DNA of 64,000 nt from Nannobrachium achirus (lineage: Eukaryota > Chordata > Actinopteri > Myctophiformes > Myctophidae), in assembly GCA_963921795.1 (NCBI GenBank), contig OY997656.1:60880709-60944708 (forward strand). Direction: 5' to 3'. A program made the position numbers and the translations under genes. The notes beneath the pieces are model-generated. The model was not told the DNA's origin. It searched no databases and saw only the letters and a program-made list of their open reading frames with translations. Each line of letters starts with the position of its first letter. The stretch's first letter is position 1. Of this stretch, positions 20,417 to 30,964 are shown in pieces.

Positions 20417-22332
20417 ACTTCCTGCATCTCTCCGGGTGTGAAGAGGAGTTTCCTGAAGATCAGCAGGAGAGGAGCTCCAGTCTGCTCCAGGAGGAACCAG
20501 AGCCTCCTCTAGAGGAGAGGAGCTCCAGGCTGCTCCAGGAGGAACCAGAGCCTCTGCAGATCAAAGAGGAACAGGAGGAGCTCCTTCAGAGAGCAGAGGA
20601 GTCTGGCGGGACAACGATTACAGTAGTAGTGGTGAGTGGAGACGAGGAGCCTGCAGCCAGCACCTCAGCTGACGTAGAGGACTGTGGGGGGAAACCCCGT
20701 CCGCTGGGAAAACCCTTTATTTGTACGGTCTGTGGCAAAGGATTCCGTCGAAAGGTGCAGCTAGAGAGTCACTTAAGGACACATACAGGAGAAAAACCCT
20801 TTAAATGTACGGTTTGTTCCAGAGGCTTTGCTCACGCGTGTGATCTCAAAAGACACACAATGACTCACACCGGGGAGAAGCCTTTCACTTGTACGGTTTG
20901 TGGTAAAGGCTGCGGTCGAGGGCACGACCTCAAAAAACACATGAGGACTCATGCGAAAAAAAGGGAAAAGCCTTTTAGTTGTTCATTTTGTGGCAAAGCC
21001 TTTGGTGTGAGGGATACTCTAAACGAACACATGTTGACCCATACAGGGGAAAAGCCCTTTAGTTGTTCATTTTGTGGCAAAGCCTTTGGTGCGAGGGGTA
21101 TTCTAAACAAACACATGTTGACCCACACAAGGGAAAAGCCCTTCAATTGTTCAGTTTGTGGAGAAACCTTTGGTTTTCGGGCTCGTCTAGACAGACACAT
21201 GAGCACTCATGAAGGGGTAAAGCCCTTTACTTGTACAGTTTGTGGCAAAGGATACCGTCAAAAGAGTGGGCTAGAGTGTCACGCAAGGTCACATACGGGA
21301 GAGAAACCCTACCGGTGTACAGTTTGTGACAAAAGCTTTGGCGACCCGAGCGTTCTGATTAGACATGCTAAGAGTCACACAGGGAAAAAGCCCTTTAGTT
21401 GCAAAGTCTGTAGAAAAGCCTTCAGTGAGAGATACATGCTAGACAATCACTCAAGGACTCATACAGGGGAAAGACCCTTTCTGTGTACAGTTTGTGGCAA
21501 AACCTTTGGCTATATGTCTGTTCTAAGAGGCCACATGTTGATCCATACTGGGGGAGGAAACTGCATCTATACATGTTCAGTTTGTGAGAGAGGCTTCAGT
21601 GCTCGCACCTCTTTAAAAATGCACATGATGACACACACAGGAGAAATGCCCTTTATTTGTACGTTCTGTGGCAAACAGTTCCGTCAGAAGTGTAACCTAG
21701 AAAGTCACTTAAGGACACATACAGGAGAGAAACCCTATAAATGCAAAGTCTGTTTCCGAGGCTTTGCGTACAACGATCTAAAAAGACACGAGATGACTCA
21801 TACCGGGGAGAAACCTTTCACTTGTACGGTTTGTGGTAAAGGCTGCAGTCGACGGAACGACCTAAAAAAACACATGAAGATGCATACGGGGGAGAAGCCT
21901 TTCAGTTGTACAATTTGTGGCAAAGCCTTCGCTGAGAGAGGTCAAGTAAACGTGCACATGAAGACTCACACAGGAGAGAAGCCTTTTAGTTGTACGGTTT
22001 GTATCAAAGCCTTCGGTGCGAGAAGTACTCTAAAGAAACACATGAGAACTCATACAGGGGAAAAGCCCCATGTGAGGGAAAAGCCCTTGCTTTGTACGGT
22101 GTGTGGCAAAAAGTACAGCTTCTACAATTCTCTGCAAATGCACATGAGGACGCATCATACAGGGGAAACACCCTTTAATTGCTCAGTTTGTGGCGAAGGC
22201 TTTGGTCAAAGGCTTGAGCTGAAAAAGCATATGAGGACACATCCTGAGGGGAAGCCATTTAAATGTGCAGAATGTGGCAAAGCTTTTAGCCATAGACACC
22301 ATCTCAAACGACACATGACCACTCATGCATAG
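20417..22332 (+). CDS. C2H2 zinc-finger protein, acidic and 19-finger terminal exon
   Basis: The exon starts in phase 1 after CACTAG; the split codon gives D, then FLHLSGCEEEFPEDQQE. An acidic region with RSSxLLQEEPEP repeats and IKEEQEEL follows (first about 95 residues). Then come 19 tandem C2H2 fingers, the first FICTVCGKGFRRKVQLESH, joined by TGEKPF linkers: a sequence-specific DNA-binding array acting in the nucleus. The 13th finger (YKCKVCFRGFAYNDLKRH) is one residue short. Two linkers are longer than usual (about 20950, 22070). The TAG stop at 22330-22332 falls where a linker would be, and one more finger continues in frame after it. Probably a lineage-expanded fish zinc-finger regulator; target unknown. 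Confidence 0.88.
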
Positions 22333-22500
22333 GGGAAACCCTTTAGCTGCACAGTTTGTGGCAAAGGCTACTGTGAAATGTGTGACTTAAAAACACACAT
22401 GAGACCCCACACAGAATATCTTCAGACAAGAGGATTCATAGTGTTAGGTATTTACAATTACCGTTTAGGCATTTAGTAGACACTTTTAATCCAAAGCGAT
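22333..22500 (+). other. In-frame finger remnant after the stop
   Basis: Directly after the TAG the same frame reads GKPFSCTVCGKGYCEMCDLK then THMRPHT, a 20th finger with both Cys and both His, and stays open to about 22477. Either the stop removed a former last finger or this is now 3' UTR. Confidence 0.7.
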
Positions 22501-22685
22501 TTACAACCAGTAAGACTCCCTAATCGGGAGATTAGGGAGATTCCACAAATAGGCCAAAAGTTTGTTTTACAAATAGGCCAAAAGTTTGTTTTACCAATTA
22601 TTACAATCTATGTGAACATTTACATCAACAAATCCCAAGTACTGGTTTTTAGGGGTGCTGAGTGTGGCGCAGCAGCGTGTTATGC
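22500..22685. repeat. Repeat fragments with conserved TTTAATCCAAAGCGA tail
   Basis: GTTTAGGCATTTAGTAGACA followed by TCCAAAGCGATTTACAA at about 22463-22506 also occurs near 39160 and resembles a conserved SINE/LINE tail of fish. AGTTTGTTTTAC repeats follow. Class uncertain. Confidence 0.4.
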
Positions 22686-23560
22686 ATTTTCTGCAGGGCC
22701 TTGTCACACCTTTGCCCTGCTCATATCTCCGCATCAGTATGACATCACACTGCTGACATCAGTTTGACATCACACCGTACACAAATGACCCTTATATAAG
22801 ACCGGCATTATCTACCGACAGATTAGTAACAAGATGTCAAAATCGTTGAAGGTTGAATCTCCAGATATGGAGATAACCAACACATCCCTCCATATATGGA
22901 GATAACCGACGAATCTCACTAAGTCTGACCTCACAAGCCCCATATTTGGACACGAACAACATATAACTCCATATATAGAGACATAGCTGCTGACATCAGT
23001 ATGACATCACACTGCTGACATCAGTATGACATCACACCGTACACAAATTACCCTTATATAAGACCGGCATTATCTACCGACAGATTAGTAACAAGATGTC
23101 AAAATCGTTGAAGGTTGAATCTCCAGATATGGAGATAACCAACACATCCCTCCATATATGGAGATAACCGACGAATCTCACTAAGTCTGACCTCACAAGC
23201 CCCATATTTGGACACGAACAACATATAACTCCATATATAGAGACATAGCTGCTGACATCAGTATGACATCACACTGCTGACATCAGTATGACATCACACC
23301 GTACACAAATGACCCTTATATAAGACCGGCATTATCTACCGACAGATTAGTAACAAGATGTCAAAATCGTTGAAGGTTGAATCTCCAGATATGGAGATAA
23401 CCAACACATCCCTCCATATATGGTGTGATGTCATACTGATGTCAGCAGTGTGATGTCATACTGATGCGGAGATATGAGCAGGGCAAAGGTGTGACGTGTG
23501 ACGGACGGACGGACGGACGGACGGACGGCCGGTGGAGGTTTTGATACTAAACTGCGACCT
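22686..23560. repeat. Inverted-ended repeat with 262-bp tandem units
   Basis: Starts GTCACACCTTTGCCCTGCTC and ends with its complement GAGCAGGGCAAAGGTGTGAC, then a (GGAC)n run. Between lie about 2.6 direct units of 262 bp: CGTACACAAAT recurs at 22776, 23038 and 23300. Units contain TCCAGATATGGAGATAAC and TCCATATATGGAG palindromic words. Same family as 8040-8475. It lies in the presumed 3' UTR or flank of the zinc-finger gene. Confidence 0.8.
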
Positions 23561-23603
23561 GACGGTCGCAATAAGCAGGTAATACATCACTATAATAAGC
23601 AAG

Positions 23604-23838
23604 ATAATGTTCTAATGGAAGCTAGGGAGTGAGTCTGTAGTTCTAACGGAAGTTAGGGAGTGAGTCTGTAGTTCTAACGGAAGCTAGGGAGTGAGTCTGT
23701 TACTTCTAACGGAAGCTAGGGAGTGAGTCTGTTACTTCTAATGGAAGCTAGGGAGTGAGTCTGTTACTTCTAATGGAAGCTAGGGAGTGAGTCTGATACT
23801 TCTAATGGAAGCTAGGGAGTGAGTCTGTAGTTCTAGGT
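23604..23838. repeat. 31-32 bp tandem array, about seven units
   Basis: Units of TTCTAATGGAAGCTAGGGAG and TGAGTCTGTTAC, with AACGG and TAG variants. Confidence 0.9.
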
Positions 23839-24211
23839 GTGACAGGGAGTTTATTCCTCACTTGCGGGGCCAGGGGAACCCTTTGGGAACAAATCCTGTT
23901 TTCAATGAAACCATCTGAGTTGACACATGACAGACAAAGAAACATGTTGTATTATTATTATGACTGTCTCATATATATTGATTATCTTCTTTGTGGAAAT
24001 GTATTTCCATTATTTTTTTTATTTTCTTTATAGTGTATGTTTCCCCTCTAATCATGACTTGTAGTCTCCACATGTGAATGCATAGAATTACCATGATGCA
24101 GTTCCAAATGCTTGTTATTTTTTTCATGACTTAAAAAGGCACGGTTAATGTATTGTACAGTAAGATATGAAATGGATGTCGTAATCCTTAATTTGATTTC
24201 TTAAAGTTTCA

Positions 24212-24217
24212 AATAAA
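24212..24217 (+). terminator. Candidate poly(A) signal AATAAA
   Basis: TTTCAAATAAAAGCTTTC followed about 20 bp on by a T-rich stretch and a TGTTGTGT element. It is the first convincing signal I noticed downstream of the finger exon, giving a 3' UTR near 1.9 kb. Assignment to this gene is inference. Confidence 0.4.
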
Positions 24218-24336
24218 AGCTTTCTGCAGCATCTTGTTTTTTTGTTGTGTCACTGGTAAGGACTGAATCTGGGCTTTTTTTTAAGCCCTGATACAAGTAG
24301 TAGATTTTATTTTGTTGCATATTTGGTTACCTAGAT

Positions 24337-24745
24337 CAGTGTTTCTCAACCTTTTTTCTGCATGGTCACACTTTTCATGTCCCAAGAATCCATGGTCACA
24401 CCAACATAATACGGGGGTGTAAATATCGTCACTGTCGGGAAGAAACCTCACATCTCCAAGTTTCAAATGTGTACGTTTCTTCGCAAAGTAAAGCCCTGCT
24501 TCATCGTACAAGGCTGTCGCACAACAGTAGTGAAAACAGCAGATCTACAAGCACACAACGCCTCGCACCGCGAGGCGTTGTGTGCTTGTAGATCGGCTGT
24601 TTTCACTAGTTTAAATCTCTTTTTTTTGTTTTTTTTTCCCCAAATGATAAATACAATACTGGCTTTCAAGCAGTTTCAAGGGGCACACTTGACCCTTCTC
24701 AGGGGCACACCAAAGGTCCCCAGGCACAGTGGTTGAGAAACACTG
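24337..24745. mobile_element. hAT-like MITE carrying hairpin P6
   Basis: The ends are CAGTGTTTCTCAACC and GGTTGAGAAACACTG, a perfect 15-bp inverted repeat. The flanks ACCTAGAT and CTCTAGAA agree only partly as a TSD. Internally AGCCCTGCTTCATCGTACAA precedes the family P hairpin at 24528-24610. 409 bp, non-coding. Confidence 0.75.
24528..24610. repeat. Family P hairpin P6 (full)
   Basis: A near-perfect palindrome TAGTGAAAACAGCAGATCTA through GCCTCGCACCGCGAGGC to GATCGGCTGTTTTCACTA. The outer TAGTGAAAAC belongs to the host MITE on one side, since it is also present in the paralogue at 24863. Confidence 0.9.
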
Positions 24746-25049
24746 CTCTAGAAAAGCAGTAGACCCATTTTCTGAGCAGAAACCTTGTATCTCCAAGTTT
24801 AAAATTTGTAATTGTTTTCGGAAAGCAAAGCCCTGCTTCATCATACAAGGCCGTCGCACAAAAGTAGTGAAAACAGCAGATCTACAATCTACAATCATTT
24901 GTAAAATGATAAATACAAAACAAACGGTTTTGGACATACAAGGTTTCCACCCGACAACGACAAAATATAACTCATGTAATTGGCCCACTGGCTTGTCACT
25001 TGTCATGATCTGAAATGGCAAATCTTTGAGTAGCAGATCTCTCTCTCTC
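24746..25049. repeat. Second partial MITE copy with collapsed hairpin P7
   Basis: 24780-24925 repeats 24440-24660 (CATCTCCAAGTTT-like start, then AGCCCTGCTTCATCATACAA, then AATGATAAATACAA). The hairpin is reduced to GTGAAAACAGCAGATCTACA followed by ATCTACAATCATTTG, so the right arm and tip are missing. Confidence 0.65.
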
Positions 25050-25835
25050 GGGGTAAACTGAGACACTTTTTAAATTTTCTCCCCTATAGGCGAACTAAAA
25101 GATATATCAGTAAAAAATGACACATTTCCCAGTAATTTGGGATGTTTCCTAACAATGGAAGTTATCAGAACGTATTCAAGACAAAAGGCAGTGAAAATAT
25201 GATTGTTTAAAAAAAGTGGTCTTGTGTCTCAGTTTACCCCAGGACCGGGGTAAACTGAGACAGACCAGTGAAATCAACGGGGTAAAGTGATCCACTCACT
25301 TTTTTCACTTTAAAACTACCATAAAAACACAAAAACCCGGTTAACGAGGTTAAATAATGCACAGGGTTAACACAAAAATGTACATGGCAGAAAGTCTTTT
25401 AAAAGGGTTTGTCCTGTCATTTCCACCCATGTGTCAAATGGGCAGAAAGAAAAAACCAAAAACCCTATAAAGAAATTGATATAAGGGTTTACCAAACTTT
25501 CCAGCCACATTTTGGGAAAGGGGATATCTTTTATCAATTCAGGGTAATCTTCAGCTTGCATCTGTCACATGGATTTATAAGTTCGTAGTTCATCAACATG
25601 TATGATATAAAATGTTGTCCCTAGCAATTTTCTTTGACACAACAGCTGATTATGTTGACAGCAAGAAACTTTACTTTTACATGCAAAAAACATTTTTTGT
25701 GAAAAAAGCATGTTTTCTACAGCACTATCAGGTCTCTTCATGGCAAGTGGGACATTCAAGGGGCTTGAAAATAATGGTCACATGACCACAAATGTGTTCC
25801 ATCGCCAAGATACAGGGGGTGTCTCAGTTTACCCC
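25050..25835. mobile_element. MITE with 17-bp perfect TIR
   Basis: The ends are GGGGTAAACTGAGACAC and its complement GTGTCTCAGTTTACCCC. The same word occurs in both orientations inside (25231-25262). Possible 8-bp TSD TCTCTCTC/GCTCTCCC, 6 of 8 matching. About 790 bp. Short frames on the minus strand are not convincing genes. Confidence 0.7.
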
Positions 25836-25945
25836 GCTCTCCCCCTATAGCGCACAATGAGCCTCTCCAACTCTTTTTCCCGGGCTGAATCAGGGGCCCA
25901 GCACGTCCCTGAACACGTTACATCTTGAAAGGACTAGATATACTA

Positions 25946-25966
25946 ACCCTAACCCTAACCCTACAA
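25946..25966. repeat. Telomere-like CCCTAA run at LINE 5' junction
   Basis: Three CTAACC units (ACTAACCCTAACCCTAACCC) sit immediately before LINE coding sequence starts. Interstitial and short. Confidence 0.8.
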
Positions 25967-26975
25967 CAAATTATCAATTCACTTGGGAAAAACTGAGTCC
26001 ATCCTCTTTGGATCAAATCATAACCTCAAAAAAGTCGATAACTTCACAATCAAAGTGGGTGACAAGGTCATAACACGAAAAAACAAAATCTCTTACTTAG
26101 GATGTATCCTTGAAGCTAATCTTTCCAGCGAAAAGATGACTTCTAAAGTAATAAATAAAATCAACCAACGAACTCGCTTCCTACAGAGGATCGCCCCAAT
26201 GGTCAATTTCAACACACTGAAGACCATAGCTGGTGCAATAATCCAGCCCCTATTTGACTACGGAGTTCACATATGGTATCGTGACGCCCCACAAGCCCTA
26301 AAAACAAAACTCCAAACAGCCCAAAATAAACTAATTAGGGTCCTGCTTAACCTTCCCTATCAGACTCACCTCACCGCTACTCACCAGTTAAGAGTGGGGT
26401 GGCTCAGAGTAGATGACAGAGTACAGCAACTTGCAATGGGCCTGGTGTACAAGATACACTACACCACTATGATAACCAAGTACCTGTCAAAATACTTTAT
26501 AAACATTAATGTCCATAATTACAACACCAGAGGCAACGCCACAGATCACTTCCAACCCAGAGTCAAAACCAACAAAGGGTCAAACTCGTTTTTCTGCTAT
26601 ACCACCAAAATGTGGAAAGCCTTACCGAAGGTCATAAAGGAGTGTGGATCACTAGCATCCTTTAAAATTGCCCTGAAAAACCACTTACAGGCAGCAGCCG
26701 TTCGCAACTGGTAAAAAAAACGAACCTAGCCCAACCCTACCCTCCCCTGCCCCTTCTTTGTATATACTGTTTGTTTAGACTTACTGTTTTCTTTTTTCTT
26801 TTTCTTTACATATCTACTGCATAGTACTGTGTTCTATTTGTCTGTCATTCAATGACATACTTAAATGGTTTCCTGTGGAAATAAGCTTAGTCTTTTCATG
26901 GATCTCCTTTTAGTAGACCTTGTTCCTTTTCCTATGCAAACGTCTAATAAAGTCTTCAATCAATCAATCAAACTC
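25967..26975 (+). mobile_element. 5'-truncated LINE, RT C-terminal part
   Basis: One open frame from the junction reads YNKLSIHLGKTESILFGS, then ISYLGCILEANLSS and QRIAPMVNFNTLKTIAGAII to NHLQAAAVRNW and stop (26714). This is the end of reverse transcriptase plus the C-terminal region of a non-LTR ORF2; the YADD catalytic part is missing. About 250 bp of 3' UTR follows, ending CAATCAATCAATCAA, a typical short-repeat LINE tail. Clade uncertain (I/Nimb-like). Copies with an internal VNTR are at 15780-17430 and 47770-48440. Confidence 0.8.
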
Positions 26976-27000
26976 TTGGGGACAAACTTTCACATTTTGA

Positions 27001-27376
27001 TAAAGTATGGTCACCTCTCATAGCATACCTGGCATCAGTAAAGTATGGTCACCTCTCATAGCATACCTGGCATCAGTAAAGTATGGTCACCTCTCATAGC
27101 ATACCTGGCATCAGTAACACAAAGTATGGTCACCTCTCATAGCATACCTGGCATCAGTAACACAAAGTATGGTCACCTCTCATAGCATACCTGGCATCAG
27201 TAACACAGTATGGTCACCTCTCATAGCATACCTGGCATCAGTAACACAGATAAAGTATGGTCACCTCTCATAGCATACCTGGCATCAGTATAAAGTATGG
27301 TCACCTCTCATAGCATACCTGGCATCAGTATAAAGTATGGTCACCTCTCATAGCATACCTGGCATCAGTAACACAG
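27001..27376. repeat. Tandem array, nine units of 36-46 bp
   Basis: AAGTATGGTCACCTCTCATA and GCATACCTGGCATCAGTA repeat nine times. Spacers vary between none, TA, ACAC and ACACAGAT, so unit length varies. Confidence 0.9.
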
Positions 27377-27379
27377 GCT

Positions 27380-27737
27380 ATACTTGGATGGTCGGGTGTC
27401 GATGACAGTGGAGTAGGGACGGGTGGGGAGGGGATGGGACTTTCAGAGATACTACTTACTTAGGATCATGACTTGTATGTTTTCTATTGTTTGTATGTAT
27501 ATGTATTATTTATTTATGTTCATTGTGTGTTTTTTGTAAATGTATAACTTTAGATTTTGTGTGGAAAAAAATGAGGAAAAAAAGAGCATGCATTGTTGCA
27601 TTTATCTCTGACTTAATGTAATTTGCTTGAATAAAAACATTTGAAACTAAGTAACTAGTAGCCTACATTTACTGAAGTGCGGTACAATTTTAGTATTTGT
27701 ACTTTACTTGAGTATTTCCCATTTTCAATAATGTTAC
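27380..27737. other. Retroelement-like 3' end, unassigned
   Basis: A T-rich tract then GCTTGAATAAAAACATTTGA at about 27626 looks like the 3' end of a LINE or transcript. From 27660 the ACTTTACTTGAGTA repeat also seen at 13607 begins. No coding frame. Confidence 0.3.
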
Positions 27738-27745
27738 TTCTACTC

Positions 27746-28114
27746 CAGTGGTTCTCAACCTTTTCAGGCTGCGACCCCCAAAATAATCATATCATTATTT
27801 TAATAACCCAAAATAACCAAAATAGCAGATCTACATGCTCACAGAGCATGTATATCTGCTATTTTCACAATTTCTTCCTCTAATATTTGACAATTTGGCC
27901 ACTGTTTAATTTGCCATTTTAGATGAAATTAAAAGTCCTTAAATTGTCACTTTATAAATGTGCAGATACCCTCTATACACTTAAACGTTATGTTGGTTTG
28001 TTTACTGTTGAGTGAGAAAACAATATTTCACATTAAGTTAATATCATCTGGGGACCCTCCGAAATAATTTGGGGACCCCCCTGGGGGTCCCGACCCACAG
28101 GTTGAGAACCACTG
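27746..28114. mobile_element. hAT-like MITE with perfect TSD and hairpin P8
   Basis: TTCTACTC flanks both sides (27738-27745, 28115-28122). The ends are CAGTGGTTCTCAACC and GGTTGAGAACCACTG, a perfect 15-bp inverted repeat. Hairpin P8 (27819-27867) has AATAGCAGATCTACATGCTC and a very short AGAG tip. 369 bp, non-coding; inserted in the ACTTTTACT repeat. Confidence 0.92.
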
Positions 28115-28122
28115 TTCTACTC

Positions 28123-28789
28123 CACCGCTGGCTGCTGTTCACAGCGCAGAAAGGACAGCAGCGCCCTCTACAGGGAGCACCAGGAAATGGGTCTATAGGT
28201 CTGAGACATTATTCTATTGTTATTGTTTAAGAAGAGCCAGCTAGTCTTCCAGCTCCTCCACACCTGTTGAATTCATCACTGATCAAAGATCTCTAACTGC
28301 TCAGTTTAGTGGCCTGGGAGGTCTGTAAAATGGGACCCAATAGAGTAAGTTTGATGTCATTTACACATCCTAGCTGGTTCACATTTTTTATCAGTAGCAT
28401 TGGTGAGGACCCGTTTAAATATGATGGTAGGTTGACAGTATTCAAAATCTTATATTAATCTGGGGGTCCTTTTACCATATTAATCTGGAGTCCTAACATA
28501 ATGAGAATCACTGCTTTAATAACTGAAGACATTTTGTCTTCTCATTTCTGACCAAAGCATTGATACAATAAAGAGGCGTTCTGATGGATCGGACACTCAT
28601 TGAAATCAACTTTCAATTGAGAAAATCACATTTTCTCATTTTGTGATCTGCAGTTTTTGGGGGAAAAAAATACTTTATTATGACAGTGCTGTACATCTTT
28701 AAGTTATGTCATTAATTAATCAACTCAATTCAATACAGGTCAATCATCAAGTTATATGAGACACATGATGGTCGCTTGTTTCACTGGAA
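28123..28789. other. No recognised gene
   Basis: Mixed sequence with a CAGCAGCGCCCTCTACAGGG segment near 28153 and a GGGGTCC remnant at about 28462. Nothing else is supported. Confidence 0.35.
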
Positions 28790-28900
28790 TAATAAGCCCT
28801 TCTACAGGGCCAAACCAGGCCAAACCAGACCTAAGCCCCTTCTACAGGGCCAAACCAGGCCAAACCAGACCTAAGCCCCTTCTACAGGGTCAAACCAGAC
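28790..28900. repeat. 42-63 bp direct repeats
   Basis: GCCCCTTCTACAGGGCCAAA and CCAGGCCAAACCAGACCTAA repeat about two and a half times. CCGGGGACCC after it is inverted at about 36888. Confidence 0.75.
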
Positions 28901-28977
28901 CTAATAGCCGGGGACCCAGTCACCAAAATGGGAGAGGACCTGTGATTTTCTGCCATACTTTTTATTTCTGTTTTATC

Positions 28978-29797
28978 TATTAGTTTGGTCATTAAGGTCC
29001 ACAGAATGAGAGGCCTGCTCTGCCGGAAACATTGCGAAAACAAGTTATGGCCATTTGTATATTCACTGTACTGTCCCATTGACAAAAGAAGGCTAGAAAC
29101 ACAACCACCCTAAGGACTACAAACCATGGATTGACATCTAGACCTACTGCACATACAGTATGAAACATCTAGACCTACTGCACATACAGTATGAAACAGA
29201 GCTGATACCTTTAAATGCATTTTGAGGAAAATAATGCTGTTATTTATACCCTGTATATAAAATGTCACAATGCGACATAGCTCTGTTTACTCAATGCTGT
29301 ACCCCCTCCAACTGTATTATGTTCCCCATTTTCAATTGTTTTTATTGTATTTGTGATACTTGCTTTGGCAATGTAAACGTATGTTTTCTCATGCCAATAA
29401 AGCTCCTTTGAATTGAAATTGAATTGAAAATTGACTCCACTAGAAATATTTAAAAAAAAGAAAAAAAGTCTGCTTTAATTAGCATGTGAGGGGTCAAACT
29501 ATAGGCATTTTTCATGATTTCCACTTTTCACAGTTTTGGGCTGCCGAAAGTTAACCCAAGGAATGTTTTTTTCATGCAAAACAAATGCTTGCAATGGATT
29601 CAGAATCATGAAGAACTCCTAGTTTGACCCCTCACATGCTACTTAAAGCAGATTTTAATTTAATTTTATTTATTTTTAATATTTCTAGTGGAGTCAATGG
29701 GACAGTGCATATACAAATGGCCTTAACTTTGTTTTGCGATGTTTCCGGCAAAGCAGGTCTCTCATTCTGTGGACCTTAATGACCAAACTCAGGTGGG
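28978..29797. repeat. Long foldback interrupted by a LINE tail
   Basis: Outer arms 28978-29085 and 29697-29797 are inverted (TTTGGTCATTAAGGTCCACA against its complement). Inner arms meet at about 29430-29500 and 29625-29700 (TTGACTCCACTAGAAATATT against its complement). A LINE 3' fragment (about 29100-29429) sits in the left arm. The outer flank continues into a piece inverted at 36790-36900. Confidence 0.75.
29100..29429 (+). mobile_element. LINE 3' end fragment
   Basis: Non-coding sequence ending CCAATAAAGCTCCTTTGAAT and the tail TTGAAATTGAATTGAAAA, typical of a 5'-truncated non-LTR retroelement. A 36-bp piece is duplicated at 29138-29197 (ACATCTAGACCTACTGCACA). Confidence 0.6.
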
Positions 29798-29912
29798 TCA
29801 CTCACAGGGTCTTAGATAGTGGGGGGGATGATTGAAATATTGCGTTTTTGAGGGTTTTTATTGCGGTTTCGGGCAATTTTCATTGGGGTTTTGGGTGATT
29901 TTTCCCCACACA

Positions 29913-29958
<46 letters not shown>

Positions 29959-30264
29959 CAAAGATTGTTCTGTTCCCACGTTAGATTCAATAGGCTATTA
30001 CCGACAGAAAAAAAATGCACGGCGGTTTTGCAAATAAGTCATGCTTTTTGCATACTCAGCGGCGGCATTGTAAGAAATATATGTCTCCAAGGAGGAAGGA
30101 GGGAGAGACCTTTTTAAAACCCCCCTTTATCCGATCAGTTTAATTGTATGTTTGTTTAAGTCAACATATATTTGTTGAAGTTTATGTGTTGTTGATTTTT
30201 AGCTAAACAAATTATCACAATGACTAATTAGTGTAAAGTTGACATAAGAGGAATGTTTGATTAC
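29798..30264. other. No gene; (CA)n microsatellite
   Basis: A (CA)n run at 29918-29956 and surrounding AT-rich sequence. No ORF or recognised repeat end. Confidence 0.5.
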
Positions 30265-30268
30265 TTAA

Positions 30269-30768
30269 AGCCATACTGTGTAAGTTGCCCAACTAGTGGT
30301 CATTAGCCCTATAGCAAACCGCGGTCGCGTCCGCGTCTTTCGTCCGTTTTTCGTACCTTCAGACCCCCGCGTCTGCCTCCACCTCGCTGAGATCTATCTT
30401 TTAAGGGGTCCCTTGTTCCTGTGCGTTCAGTAATTCCAGAGATACGGACTCCTTCACCCTGCCTGGTAGGCGAAATTACCTAGAGAAGGGATGGTACAAA
30501 CGGGCGACAACAAATATGGCTGCCATAGCGACCCCACTTCAAGATGCGCTGTGATTGGCCGGCAGTTGTATAACCCTCGCTGTGATTGGCCGGTAGTGTG
30601 ATGACGCAATTTTGGCGCGAGATCCGGTCCACGGCAAGGATCTCAGTTTACATATAGAGAAGGCTTTACAGGCTGAAATTCACGGCGCGGATCTTCTAAA
30701 ACTTTTGTGATTTAATAGTTAGGAGAATTTTAAGATTTGTTTTATAAAAAAAGTTACATAGTACAACT
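30269..30768. mobile_element. TTAA MITE, 500 bp
   Basis: TTAA at 30265-30268 and 30769-30772. The ends are AGCCATACTGTGTAAGTT and the complement of AGTTGTACTATGTAACTT. Internally a GTGATTGGCCGG segment occurs twice (30550-30600). No ORF. Kolobok- or piggyBac-type non-autonomous element is plausible. Confidence 0.8.
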
Positions 30769-30964
30769 TTAACTAAAGAATGTAATTTGAACGACTGTGT
30801 CAACTGAGGTATATTTGCCATGAGTATTCCAACTAATAATTAGTTGACAGCCTGTACTGATTAGTCATTCATTTTCAGTCTAATTCGTCTCAAAATAAAC
30901 AACATGGGCAAGGAGGTTGGGAGCGCTTGGCTGTAGTTTCGGTAACGAGAGGTTGCGTTTGTGT

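Noticed and set aside
25946-25966. Chromosome end or telomere
   Set aside because: Only three CCCTAA units, interstitial, with ordinary sequence on both sides.
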